This document shows, in pieces, positions 55,340 to 64,000 of a DNA stretch of 64,000 nucleotides. The translations under genes were made by a program, and so were the position numbers. The stretch comes from Deltaproteobacteria bacterium (GTDB lineage Bacteria > Myxococcota > UBA727 > VGSZ01), in NCBI GenBank assembly GCA_020850995.1, contig JADZDP010000116.1, positions 1 through 64,000 of the forward strand. Direction: 5' to 3'. Every line of letters starts with the position of its first letter. Position 1 is the stretch's first letter. Below the pieces are notes generated by a model. The model had not been told where the DNA came from, searched no databases, and was given only the letters and a program-made list of their open reading frames with translations.

Positions 55340-56318
55340 GGAGCGCGTCGGCGACGGCGCGTCGCACCAGCACCGGCACCATGTCGCGGCGCCAGGCGGG
55401 GTCGTCGGCGATGTTGGTCATGGGGTGGCAGCGTCCGTGCGCCAGGCGCCCGAGCTCTTCGATGGCGCCGTCGTCGAGCGCGCGCCCGCGCACGGCGTCG
55501 AGGGACACGCGCAGCGGCCGGGCCTGCAGCGCGCTCACGACCAGCAGGCCCCCGGTGACGGTGCCCGGCGCCACGCCCTCGACGTCGAGGGCCACGGCCA
55601 CCGACAAGAGCGGGAAGTCGATGCTGTTCCTGTGTCGCAGCTTGGCGTAGCCCTCGCGGCGCGCCGGCGAGCCCTTGGGCACGCGCACGCACACCAGGAG
55701 CTCGCCTTCGTCCACCACGGTGTTCTTGGCGCCGTCAGGCAGATAGAACGCGTCGAGCGGCACGCGCCGTGTGCCGTCCCGCGCGCGCAGCTCCACCTCG
55801 GCGCCGAGCGCCATGAGCATGGTGGCGGTGTCGTTGGAGGCCGCGGCCACGCACTTCTTGCCGTCGGCCACCACGTGGCACACGCTGCCGTCCTTCTTCA
55901 GGCAGTAGCCGAGCGCCTCGCGCCAGAACGCGCTCTGGTTGTAGTAGAGGCAGCGCGTGTCGAGGCAAAGGTTGCCGCCGATGGTGCCCATGCGCCGTAG
56001 CTGCGGCCCCGCCACCTGCGCGGCGGCGCGCGCGAGCCCGGGCGCGAATTGCGCCAGCAGGGGGTGGCGCTCGAGCTCTGCCAGGGTCGTGAGGGCGCCG
56101 ATCTCGAGCACCTCGCCGGCGTCCTTCACGCCTCGCAGGCCCGCCACGCCGCCGATGCTCACCACCAGCTCGGGCTGGTGCAGGCCGTGCTTGAGGTTCG
56201 GCAGGAGGTCGGTGCCGCCGGCCAGGACCCGAGCCTTGGCCCCGTGGGCAGCAAGCAGCGCCACGGCCTCGTCGACGGTGGTGGGTCGCTCGACCTTGAA
56301 GGGGTCCAGGCGCAGCAT
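55332..56318 (-). CDS. hcrB: 4-hydroxybenzoyl-CoA reductase-like FAD/FeS subunit (HcrB)
   Basis: 328 aa from ATG 56318. FAD-binding domain of molybdenum hydroxylases: VLAGGTDLLPNLK, TIGGN and the C-terminal CO_deh_flav region. An insertion after GNLCLDTR contains Cys123, Cys139, Cys147 and Cys156 with spacing as in the extra [4Fe-4S] cluster of Thauera HcrB. This loop is absent from xanthine and CO dehydrogenases, so the assignment is specific. HCR removes the para-hydroxyl of 4-hydroxybenzoyl-CoA to give benzoyl-CoA, the substrate of the bcr cluster 36 kb away. The HcrA and HcrC subunits are not in this window. Confidence 0.85.
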   Translation of the reverse strand: MLRLDPFKVERPTTVDEAVALLAAHGAKARVLAGGTDLLPNLKHGLHQPELVVSIGGVAGLRGVKDAGEVLEIGALTTLAELERHPLLAQFAPGLARAAAQVAGPQLRRMGTIGGNLCLDTRCLYYNQSAFWREALGYCLKKDGSVCHVVADGKKCVAAASNDTATMLMALGAEVELRARDGTRRVPLDAFYLPDGAKNTVVDEGELLVCVRVPKGSPARREGYAKLRHRNSIDFPLLSVAVALDVEGVAPGTVTGGLLVVSALQARPLRVSLDAVRGRALDDGAIEELGRLAHGRCHPMTNIADDPAWRRDMVPVLVRRAVADALHA

Positions 56319-56439
56319 GGCCCGCGTGTAGCAGGGCCGGGGGCGCCGGCCAACGCTACCGATAGGTCGGTGCGACGCCGCCCAGATCCGCGTGTCACAA
56401 TCGCAAGCGCCGCCATCAGCCCTACACAAGGAGGCTGCG

Positions 56440-56763
56440 ATGCAACTGTTCATGGAAGCGGGGTTCGCGAGCTGGCTGTCGGCGTTGCTGTTCTTGGCCG
56501 GGATCGGCCTGGTGTCGTTCAAGAGGCTGCCGGCGACCCCCTGGGCCGTCGCCATCTTGGCGTCGGGCGTGCTCGGCTACGGCTTGGGCGTGCGGCTCGT
56601 GAGCCGCGCGGCCGAGGGCGCGCCGAGCCTGCCCGAGAAGGTGATGTTCCTCTCGCTCGGCTCGAGCGAGGCGGCCGCCAACGGCGTCATCTCCGGCGGG
56701 CTCGCGCTCATCCTGCTCGTCGTGGGCGCCATCGCGGCGCGCATGCGCGTCCCGCCAGCGTGA
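56440..56763 (+). CDS. Small three-helix inner membrane protein
   Basis: 107 aa from ATG 56440, preceded by a strong AAGGAGG at 6 nt (the open frame reaches further upstream but without a signal). Three hydrophobic stretches: WLSALLFLAGIGLVSF, WAVAILASGVLGYGLG and GGLALILLVVGAIAA. No known family; the N-terminus MQLFMEAGF has some likeness to short MotA/TolQ-like membrane proteins of myxobacteria. It ends 2 bp from the convergent kinase gene. Confidence 0.7.
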   Translation: MQLFMEAGFASWLSALLFLAGIGLVSFKRLPATPWAVAILASGVLGYGLGVRLVSRAAEGAPSLPEKVMFLSLGSSEAAANGVISGGLALILLVVGAIAARMRVPPA

Positions 56764-58131
56764 TCAGGGCCCCGGCGCGCGCGCGAGGAAGCGCGCGCGC
56801 TCGTCGGGGTTCGTCAGGTGCTCCGCCAGGAGCAGGTAGAGGCCGCGGGGCGTGGTGGCGCGCGCTGCGGCCTGCTTCACCAGCACCTTCGCGATGGGCC
56901 CCATGAGCTCGGCCAGGTCGCGGCGCGCGGCCTCGAGCGTCGCCTGGTCGAAGGGGCCGAGCGCGGTGGGCATCTGGCTCGAGGAGCCGGCGTCGACGTC
57001 GGGGACGGTGCGGTCATCGGGGTGGAGCACGGGCGCGCCACCCATGAGCTCGCGGAAGCGGCGTCGATCGACCTCGTCGGGGATGGCGGCCGCCAACGCC
57101 TCCGTCAGCTCGCTTGCGCTGCGCGCGCGTTGCGCCACGCGCCGCACCAGCACGCGCGCCACGGGGCCGAGCACCAGCACCAGGCCGCGCACGGCGCGAT
57201 CGAGCAGCGCGGGGTCGAAGCTCGGCGTGTGGGCGATCGACGGGCGACTCACGCGGGTATCGAGCGGTCCGGTGCCGAGCTCGCGCTCCACCAGGCCGAG
57301 CGCCTGCAGCGCCTCGAGGAACTCGGCGGCGCTCTGGAAGCGCTTGCGCGGCGCCTTGGCGAGCGCGCGCTCCAGCAGGGGATCGAGCTCGCGCGGCACG
57401 CTCGGCTTGACCACCGACGCGCGCGGCGGTGGCGCGCTCTGCACCAGGTCGCGCAAGGCCTGCTCGCCGCCGCCGTGGAAGGGCCGCGTGCCGGTGAGCA
57501 GCTCGAAGAGCACCACGCCGCACGAGTACAGGTCGGCGCGCCGATCGGCGCCCCCACCGGCGAACTGCTCGGGGGCCATGTAGCCCGGCGTGCCGACGCT
57601 GCCGCGTTCGACCTCGTCGGTGTCGCTGTTGTCGAGGCGCGCGATGCCGAAATCCGTGACCTTCACCAGCCCGTCGGCGAGGAGCAGGATGTTGGCGGGC
57701 TTGATGTCGCGGTGCACCACGCCTTGGCCGTGCGCATGATCGAGGGCGAACAAGACCTGCTCGACGATGGCGGTGGCGTTGCCGGGCGTGAGCGCGCCGC
57801 GATCACGCACCACCTCGCGCAGCGCCGTGCCGTCGACCCGCTCCATGACGATGAAGGGCAGCCCGTCGTCCTCGCCGTAGTCGAACACCGTGACGATGTT
57901 GGGGTGCACGCAGCGCCCCGCCGCGCGCACCTCGCGGTGGAAGCGCTCGACCCAGGCCAACCCCTGTTTGCCCTCGGCGAGCTCGCGGTTGATGGTCTTG
58001 ATGGCCACGGCCCGATCGATGGTGTTGTCGTGGCCGAGGTACACGGTGCCCATGGCGCCGCGCCCGAGCTCGCCGTCGATGCGATAACGCCCGATCATCG
58101 ACGGTGGCAGCACGTCGTCGCTGGTGCCCAT
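56764..58131 (-). CDS. Cytoplasmic Ser/Thr kinase with tandem C-terminal repeats
   Basis: 455 aa. Kinase domain ~12-280: GRGAMGTVYLG, VAIKTIN lysine, HRDIKPANIL, DFGIARL and APEQFAGG. No transmembrane helix. The C-terminal part holds two related ~55-aa helical units (LVLGPVARVLVRRVAQRARS... and LMGPIAKVLVKQAAARATT...), each ending in a stretch with (D/P)(E/D).(R/D)RR(F/A)R/L. Its ATG lies 1 nt after the stop of the c-heme sensor gene, so sensor and kinase are expressed together. A signal relay from the heme sensor to the kinase is inferred. Confidence 0.88.
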   Translation of the reverse strand: MGTSDDVLPPSMIGRYRIDGELGRGAMGTVYLGHDNTIDRAVAIKTINRELAEGKQGLAWVERFHREVRAAGRCVHPNIVTVFDYGEDDGLPFIVMERVDGTALREVVRDRGALTPGNATAIVEQVLFALDHAHGQGVVHRDIKPANILLLADGLVKVTDFGIARLDNSDTDEVERGSVGTPGYMAPEQFAGGGADRRADLYSCGVVLFELLTGTRPFHGGGEQALRDLVQSAPPPRASVVKPSVPRELDPLLERALAKAPRKRFQSAAEFLEALQALGLVERELGTGPLDTRVSRPSIAHTPSFDPALLDRAVRGLVLVLGPVARVLVRRVAQRARSASELTEALAAAIPDEVDRRRFRELMGGAPVLHPDDRTVPDVDAGSSSQMPTALGPFDQATLEAARRDLAELMGPIAKVLVKQAAARATTPRGLYLLLAEHLTNPDERARFLARAPGP

Positions 58132-58132
58132 G

Positions 58133-59263
58133 TCATTCGTCCAGCATCGCCATGGCCTTCTCCAGGCTCACGCGCATGCGGTGGAACGAGCGCGACAGCG
58201 ACGCGATCTCGTCGTGGCCCCGGAGCACGTAGTCGGCGACCCCGTCTCTGCCCATGCTCACGTCGGTGGCCAGGGCCGCCATGCGCACCACCGGCTTGAT
58301 GACGAAGAAGTGCAGCAGCACGTTGAGCAGCGCCAACACCAGCAGGAACACGCCGGCGAGCAGCACCATGAAGGTGGTGAGCGCGTCGTGCGCGCGGGCC
58401 AGCGGCACCGACATGGGCACGGTCACTACCTGGGCTGCCACCACGTCGTCGAGCTGCCAGCCGAAGGCGCTGGTGGCGCCGTACTTCTCGATCATGGTCG
58501 CGGGCGCGCGTTCGGCAGTGCTGTGACAGCTGAGGCAGCCCTTGTCGGAGACCACGAGGGGCCGCGCCAGGTGCAGCATCTGCCCCGTGGGCGTGTTGCG
58601 GACCACCACCAGCTCGCGCCGGTCGCGGTGGTTGCGGAACTCGCCGATCAGGTCCGCCTCCCAGTCGCTGGCGCGGTTGGCGGGGTTGCGCGGGTCCATC
58701 GACGCTTCTTTGTAGGTGTAGTCGGGGAAGCGCGAGCGCAACGACAGGAAGATCTTGGTGGCCGCGTACGCCGACACCGTCTCCGGCAGGAAGCGCTCGT
58801 TGAGCTGCCCCTCCAGAAGAGGCTTGACGTGCTCCGCCGTGTACGCGCGCGCGCTCAGGGCGCTCTCCATCATGATGCGCGCCTCCTGCAGCACCTCCTG
58901 ACGAGCGTTGTCGCGCAGCATGCGGTCAGACAGCCAGGTGGCGAGGCCGAGGCCTGCGGCGAAGGTGAAGATGAGCGCGGCGTTGAACTTCAGGCGCAGG
59001 CCGAACCGGCCGACCCCCGCGTCGACGGACCCCGGCGCGCCCCCGGCGGCGGGCGCCGCGCGCGCCGCGCTGGTCTCGCCAGGCTGGCGGCGGACCACGG
59101 CGGTGTCGGCGTCGCTTTGGGCGCCGGCGGGTGCGCCGACGGTGGTCGACACCTCCTCGCGGGCGTCCACCAGGCTCACATCGGCGGTGACGAAGCGCGA
59201 TGAGGGCGCTGGCGCGCCTGCGCCATCATCGCGCTCATCACCAGGTCGCTGCCGCGTCGCCAT
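58133..59263 (-). CDS. Membrane c-heme sensor (Tll0287/DUF3365-like) with HAMP, no output domain
   Basis: 376 aa. Pro/Ala-rich cytoplasmic leader (~1-85), helix (~88-110), periplasmic heme domain with CLSCH (Cys243, Cys246, His247), second helix (~290-315), HAMP (~315-370). It ends right after the HAMP domain (HRMRVSLEKAMAMLDE), with no kinase or cyclase. The co-transcribed Ser/Thr kinase supplies a likely output. Same sensor type as the GGDEF protein at 3262-5298. The redox or ligand signal is unknown. Confidence 0.85.
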   Translation of the reverse strand: MATRQRPGDERDDGAGAPAPSSRFVTADVSLVDAREEVSTTVGAPAGAQSDADTAVVRRQPGETSAARAAPAAGGAPGSVDAGVGRFGLRLKFNAALIFTFAAGLGLATWLSDRMLRDNARQEVLQEARIMMESALSARAYTAEHVKPLLEGQLNERFLPETVSAYAATKIFLSLRSRFPDYTYKEASMDPRNPANRASDWEADLIGEFRNHRDRRELVVVRNTPTGQMLHLARPLVVSDKGCLSCHSTAERAPATMIEKYGATSAFGWQLDDVVAAQVVTVPMSVPLARAHDALTTFMVLLAGVFLLVLALLNVLLHFFVIKPVVRMAALATDVSMGRDGVADYVLRGHDEIASLSRSFHRMRVSLEKAMAMLDE

Positions 59264-59416
59264 CGCCTCAGCCTAGCGTCGAAACGAGCGGCGCTCACGA
59301 TTGCCGTCGGTCCCCCATCACAACCGGCACCCCGGGGCGTTGGCGCGCGCGGCGAGGGGGGCATTGCGGCGCTGGCGCCACGCCCTACCATCCGGGCGAC
59401 TATCCCGGGACACCCC

Positions 59417-60925
<1,509 letters not shown>

Positions 60926-60998
60926 GGCGCGTCGCGCGAGCTGCGTCGCGAGGGCTGGGCGCTGGTGGTGGTGCCGGGTGGGCGCGATGGGCCATTCT

Positions 60999-61034
60999 TC
61001 GACCGCAGTCGAATAATCATTCGACTTCGGTCGA
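60999..61034. terminator. Hairpin between convergent mmsA and kinase genes
   Basis: 16-bp arms (60999-61014 and 61019-61034; 15 of 16 pairs) around a 4-nt AATC loop. No U-run follows, so it may be a factor-assisted or bidirectional terminator. It sits in the 137-bp gap between the two stop codons. Confidence 0.65.
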
Positions 61035-61062
61035 CTACTTCTGGCGCTCGAGTTTCAACACG

Positions 61063-63048
61063 TCATCGCCCCCGCGCCCCCCGCGCCTCCGCCACCATCG
61101 CCCCATACCCCGCCTGCTCGAGCACCCCGAGCGCGCGCTCGAGGATCTCTCGCACGCGCGCATCGGACGCGCGCTCAGGAGCACGCAGCGCATGCGCCGC
61201 CACGGCCCGCGCCACGCGCGCACGCGGGTAGGGCCCGTCGAGCAGCGCCGCCGCCTGTTGCCAGAGCGCCGCACGAACGCCGCGCGCCGCCGCGACCTCG
61301 AGCAGGAGCACGCGCGCGTCCACGTCATCGGGCCGGGCGCGCAAGCGCTCGTCGACGGCGCGCGCGACCTCGTCGACCTCGCCCTGCGCCAGGCGCGCGC
61401 GCCACAGCGCGTGCTCGAGCGCGGCGTTGCCGGGGACGCGCTCGAGGCCGGCGCGCGCGGCCAGGGCGGCCTCGGCGTGACGTCCGGCCTCCGAAAGCGC
61501 TCGCGCGCGCGCCACCCACAAGAGCGCCACGCGCGCGTCCCGTGACAGCGCCGCGTCGATGCGGTCGAGCTGCTCGTGCACGTCGACGTCCCAGGGCACC
61601 AGCGACGAGAGCAGCACGGCGGAGAACGCGTCGGGCCCGGCCTCGGCGAGCGCGGCCCGGCCCGCCGCCGCTGCGGGGCTCTTGGGATCGACGAGCTGCG
61701 CGCCACCGAGGCCCTCGGCGTCGACGAGCCCCGAGAGCGCCATCGCGGCGCGGCCCTCGCGGGTGGCGAGGTCCGCGTGGCGACGCACGAGGGCGACGGC
61801 CTCGGCATGCGTGTGCCCGGCGCGCTGGGGATCGCCGCTCATCGCCAACAGCGCCCACGCCCACGCCGCGCGGGGCTCTGCCGCCACCACCTCGTCGAGC
61901 GCGCTGGCCGCGGTGGTGCCGTCGCCCGCGAGCACGGCGTCGGCGGCGAAGCGAAAGCGCGCGCGCACGCGCGCGTCTTTGGACACCACGGGGGCGCTCG
62001 CCAATGCGGGCGGCAAGTCGAGCGCCACCACGTCCTCGACGCGCGTGACCAGCGAGAAGAACGCGAGCGCCAGCACGAGCCCCGTGCCGAGCGAGACGAT
62101 GGGCGCCGCGCGCTCGCGCGTCGAGGGGCGCGGGTGCACGAGCGGGGTGAGCGCGTCGACGAGCGCGGCCGCGCTCGCCGGGCGCCGCTCGCGATCGAGC
62201 GCGACGCAGCGCTCGAGCAGCTCGAGGAAGGCGCGCGGCACGCTCGGCACCGCGCGCGCGAACTTGAGCGCGTCGCCCGCGTGGTCCTGGCCGAGCACAC
62301 CCTCGTCGTCGAAGGGTGCCTTGCCGGTCAGAAGCTCCACCAGCGTGACGCCGAGCGCGAACACGTCGGCGCGCGCGTCGATGCTGCCCCCGGCCCGCTG
62401 CTCGGGCGGCAGGTAGCGCGGCGTGCCCGAGCGCTCCGCGCCCGCGCCGACGGGCACGGCGATGCCGAAGTCCAGCAGCTTGACGCGCCCGCCCTCGTCG
62501 AGCGCGAGGTTCTCCGGCTTGAGGTCGCGGTGCACGAGACCCCGCGCATGCACGGCCGCGAGCCCCTCGGAGGCGTCGAGCGCGAGCGTGAGCACCTCGT
62601 CGACGGGCAGGGGACCCGCCCGCAGACGCCTGCGCAGGTTGGCGCCCGGCACCAGCTCGAGGGCGATGAAGCCGAGGCGCCCCGTGGGGAGCTCGGCCTC
62701 GCCTACCTCGTACACCGTGGCGATGCGCGGGTGCTGCACGGCGGCGGCGGCGCGCGCCTCGTCGAGCAGGCGCGCCTCCTGCGTGCTCGGGCGCAGCACC
62801 TTGAGCGCCACCGCGCGCTGCAGGCGCGAGTCGAGCGCGCGCCACACCTCGCCCATGCCGCCGCGGCCGAGCAGCTCCTCGACGACGAAGGCGCCCACGC
62901 GCACGCCGGGCGCCAAGAGCGGGCGCGCGGGCGACGGTGTCGCCGCCAGGCGCGCCAAGAGCGCGGCGAAGCGCGGATCGTCAGGCGCGGTGCGCGCGCT
63001 CTCGTCGTCGGTGGGCTCGTCGTCGGTGGGCTCGTCGTCGGTGCTCAC
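61063..63048 (-). CDS. Transmembrane Ser/Thr kinase with TPR-like exterior
   Basis: 661 aa, GTG start in a GTGA overlap with the sigma factor gene. N-terminus is an acidic repeat (DDEPT units). Kinase ~45-300: LGRGGMGEVW, VALKVL lysine, HRDLKPENLAL, DFGIAV and PEQRAGGS. Membrane helix ~325-345. The outer ~300 residues are Ala-rich helices of TPR/SEL1-like type. A sigma factor and a kinase in one operon suggests phosphorylation control of transcription, as in other myxobacterial pairs. Confidence 0.87.
   Translation of the reverse strand: MSTDDEPTDDEPTDDESARTAPDDPRFAALLARLAATPSPARPLLAPGVRVGAFVVEELLGRGGMGEVWRALDSRLQRAVALKVLRPSTQEARLLDEARAAAAVQHPRIATVYEVGEAELPTGRLGFIALELVPGANLRRRLRAGPLPVDEVLTLALDASEGLAAVHARGLVHRDLKPENLALDEGGRVKLLDFGIAVPVGAGAERSGTPRYLPPEQRAGGSIDARADVFALGVTLVELLTGKAPFDDEGVLGQDHAGDALKFARAVPSVPRAFLELLERCVALDRERRPASAAALVDALTPLVHPRPSTRERAAPIVSLGTGLVLALAFFSLVTRVEDVVALDLPPALASAPVVSKDARVRARFRFAADAVLAGDGTTAASALDEVVAAEPRAAWAWALLAMSGDPQRAGHTHAEAVALVRRHADLATREGRAAMALSGLVDAEGLGGAQLVDPKSPAAAAGRAALAEAGPDAFSAVLLSSLVPWDVDVHEQLDRIDAALSRDARVALLWVARARALSEAGRHAEAALAARAGLERVPGNAALEHALWRARLAQGEVDEVARAVDERLRARPDDVDARVLLLEVAAARGVRAALWQQAAALLDGPYPRARVARAVAAHALRAPERASDARVREILERALGVLEQAGYGAMVAEARGARGR
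63002..63046. repeat. Three 15-bp tandem units at the kinase start
   Basis: Two perfect copies of TCGTCGTCGGTGGGC at 63002-63016 and 63017-63031 and a slightly changed third copy to 63046. They encode the repeated DDEPT unit of the kinase N-terminus, and the last one overlaps the sigma-gene stop. Confidence 0.7.
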
Positions 63049-63653
63049 GACAAGAGCCCCTGCTGCGCCGCCAGCTCGCGGATGTGCTCCTTGAGGCGCT
63101 CGAAGCGCTTGCGCAGGGCCGCGTGTTGGCGCTTGCGCTCGCTGGCGTCGCCCTCATCGAGCTCGAGCGCACTCGCGATCTCTCCCCACGAGAGCCCGCG
63201 ATCGACGCGCAACACCAGCAGCTCGCGCTCGTCATCGCTGAGCTGGGCGCGCAGCGCATGCAGCTGGTCTTTCACCTCGGTGCGCCGCCAGCGCGTGGTG
63301 GCGCTGTGCAGCTCGGCGGCCATGCGCTCGACCACGCTCGCTTGCGAGAGCGGCAAGTCGCGCGCGGCGCGCGCGCTCTCGCGCAGCACGCGCAAGGCCG
63401 CGCGGCGCGCGATCACGTACAGCCAGGTGCGCAGGCTGGCCTCACCGCGAAAGCCCGGCAGCCCGCGCCAGGTGTCCTCGGCGAAGAGCGCGAAGGCGTC
63501 GGCGGCGCGCTCACCGTCGAGCAGGCGGGCGGCCAGGAAGCCGCCGATCTCGTCGCCGAAGCCCTCGAGGGCGAGCGCGAAGGCCTCGTCGACCTGGCCG
63601 CCGTCGCGCAGCGCCAGCACGCGCGCCGCGAGGTCGGCGCGCGCCTCGCTCAC
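63045..63653 (-). CDS. ECF-type RNA polymerase sigma factor
   Basis: 202 aa, GTG start in a GTGA overlap with the partial gene upstream. Region 2 (FRGEASLRTWLYVIARRAALRVLRE) and region 4 (LSDDERELLVLRVDRGLSWGEIASALELDEGDASERKRQHAALRKRFERL) are clear. No anti-sigma gene in the usual place; the kinase follows instead. Belongs to the sigma-70/ECF type found beside Ser/Thr kinases, where phosphorylation rather than an anti-sigma may control activity (inference). Confidence 0.9.
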   Translation of the reverse strand: MSEARADLAARVLALRDGGQVDEAFALALEGFGDEIGGFLAARLLDGERAADAFALFAEDTWRGLPGFRGEASLRTWLYVIARRAALRVLRESARAARDLPLSQASVVERMAAELHSATTRWRRTEVKDQLHALRAQLSDDERELLVLRVDRGLSWGEIASALELDEGDASERKRQHAALRKRFERLKEHIRELAAQQGLLS

Positions 63654-64000
63654 CGCGTGCCCGGCGGCAGCCCGAAGATGAGCCCCTTGCCGCGCAAGAA
63701 GGTCGTGAGCTCGGCCTCGGCGCCCGGCGACAAGGTGCGCCCGTTGAGCGTGTGGCAGGGCACCGACACGTCGACCACGCGGGGGCCGCGCGTGGTCTGG
63801 AACAGGAAGCCGTGCGTGGGCGCGCAGCGCTTGGCGGGCCTGGCGGTGGCCACGCTGTTGGCGAGCGCGATGATGCGGCTGCGCTCGACCTCGATGAGCT
63901 CCCAGCGCCGGCCCACGGTGGGGCAGAAGGTGCGCCCGTCGTCGGCCAAGAGCGCCGCGCAGGTGCGCGCGTCGCCGGGTGCCAGGCCCACGTTGAGCTC
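63650..64000 (-). CDS. Hypothetical protein, 5' end outside the window
   Basis: At least 116 aa visible; the frame stays open to the window edge. Contains four Cys (RTCAALL, RTFCPTVG, AKRCAPTHG, SVPCHTLNG), which could be disulfide partners. The C-terminus is FLRGKGLIFGLPPGTR. No family recognised. The stop overlaps the sigma factor start by 4 bp (GTGA), so it is the first visible member of the operon with the sigma factor and kinase. Confidence 0.65.
   Translation of the reverse strand, partial: ELNVGLAPGDARTCAALLADDGRTFCPTVGRRWELIEVERSRIIALANSVATARPAKRCAPTHGFLFQTTRGPRVVDVSVPCHTLNGRTLSPGAEAELTTFLRGKGLIFGLPPGTR

Overview
This is a very GC-rich, densely coded chromosomal window. It has no rRNA, tRNA, CRISPR array or intact insertion sequence that I can see. 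Several traits point to a Myxococcota (deltaproteobacterial) genome: Ser/Thr kinases with PEGA or repeat tails, lipoproteins with Gly-Glu linkers, secreted proteins with a GC...C..EIA motif, and long palindromic intergenic elements. This placement is inference from style, not from a marker gene.

Layout. 1-0.7 kb (-): two degenerate complex I-like genes (NuoB-like, cut by the window edge, and NuoA-like). 0.8-10.7 kb: threonine dehydratase, DsbA-like lipoprotein, c-heme/GAF/GGDEF protein, TPR protein, an unknown 517-aa protein, a GH31 glucosidase and a small lipoprotein. 10.9-21.3 kb (+): a continuous cluster for anaerobic benzoyl-CoA degradation, had-oah-dch-tetR-bcrCBAD-gcdH plus a hemerythrin, with a perfect 18-bp palindrome in front of the first gene. 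21.3-25.4 kb: metallophosphoesterase lipoprotein, two abutting palindromic elements, and a globin-coupled histidine kinase. 25.7-37.1 kb: carbohydrate functions (GT4, GH32, GPH transporter, GT28-like, GH1, a nucleotidyltransferase-kinase fusion with an EcbF/BcbF-type phosphatase, PfkB sugar kinase) and a third palindromic element. 37.1-40.2 kb (-): methylmalonyl-CoA mutase and its GTPase. 40.3-52.7 kb: mostly envelope and secreted proteins (two Myxococcota-type proteins, PEGA kinase, PHB-depolymerase-like esterase, GH44 endoglucanase, PQQ-like propeller) and an aldehyde dehydrogenase. 52.7-64 kb: an NtrC-like regulator that lacks the GAFTGA loop, a NodB-like deacetylase, an HcrB-like subunit of 4-hydroxybenzoyl-CoA reductase, a c-heme sensor paired with a Ser/Thr kinase, methylmalonate-semialdehyde dehydrogenase, and an ECF sigma factor-kinase operon.

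How it fits together. The 10.9-21.3 kb cluster would take benzoyl-CoA through ATP-driven ring reduction (BcrCBAD), hydration (Dch), oxidation (Had) and ring opening (Oah/BamA) to 3-hydroxypimelyl-CoA. Glutaryl-CoA dehydrogenase would act further down. The HcrB subunit at 55.3 kb suggests that phenolic acids also feed in. Benzoate-CoA ligase, the electron-donor ferredoxin with its reductase, and HcrA/HcrC are not in the window. Redox and gas sensing is unusually dense: two c-heme sensors, a globin-coupled kinase and a hemerythrin, as expected of an organism living across oxic and anoxic conditions.
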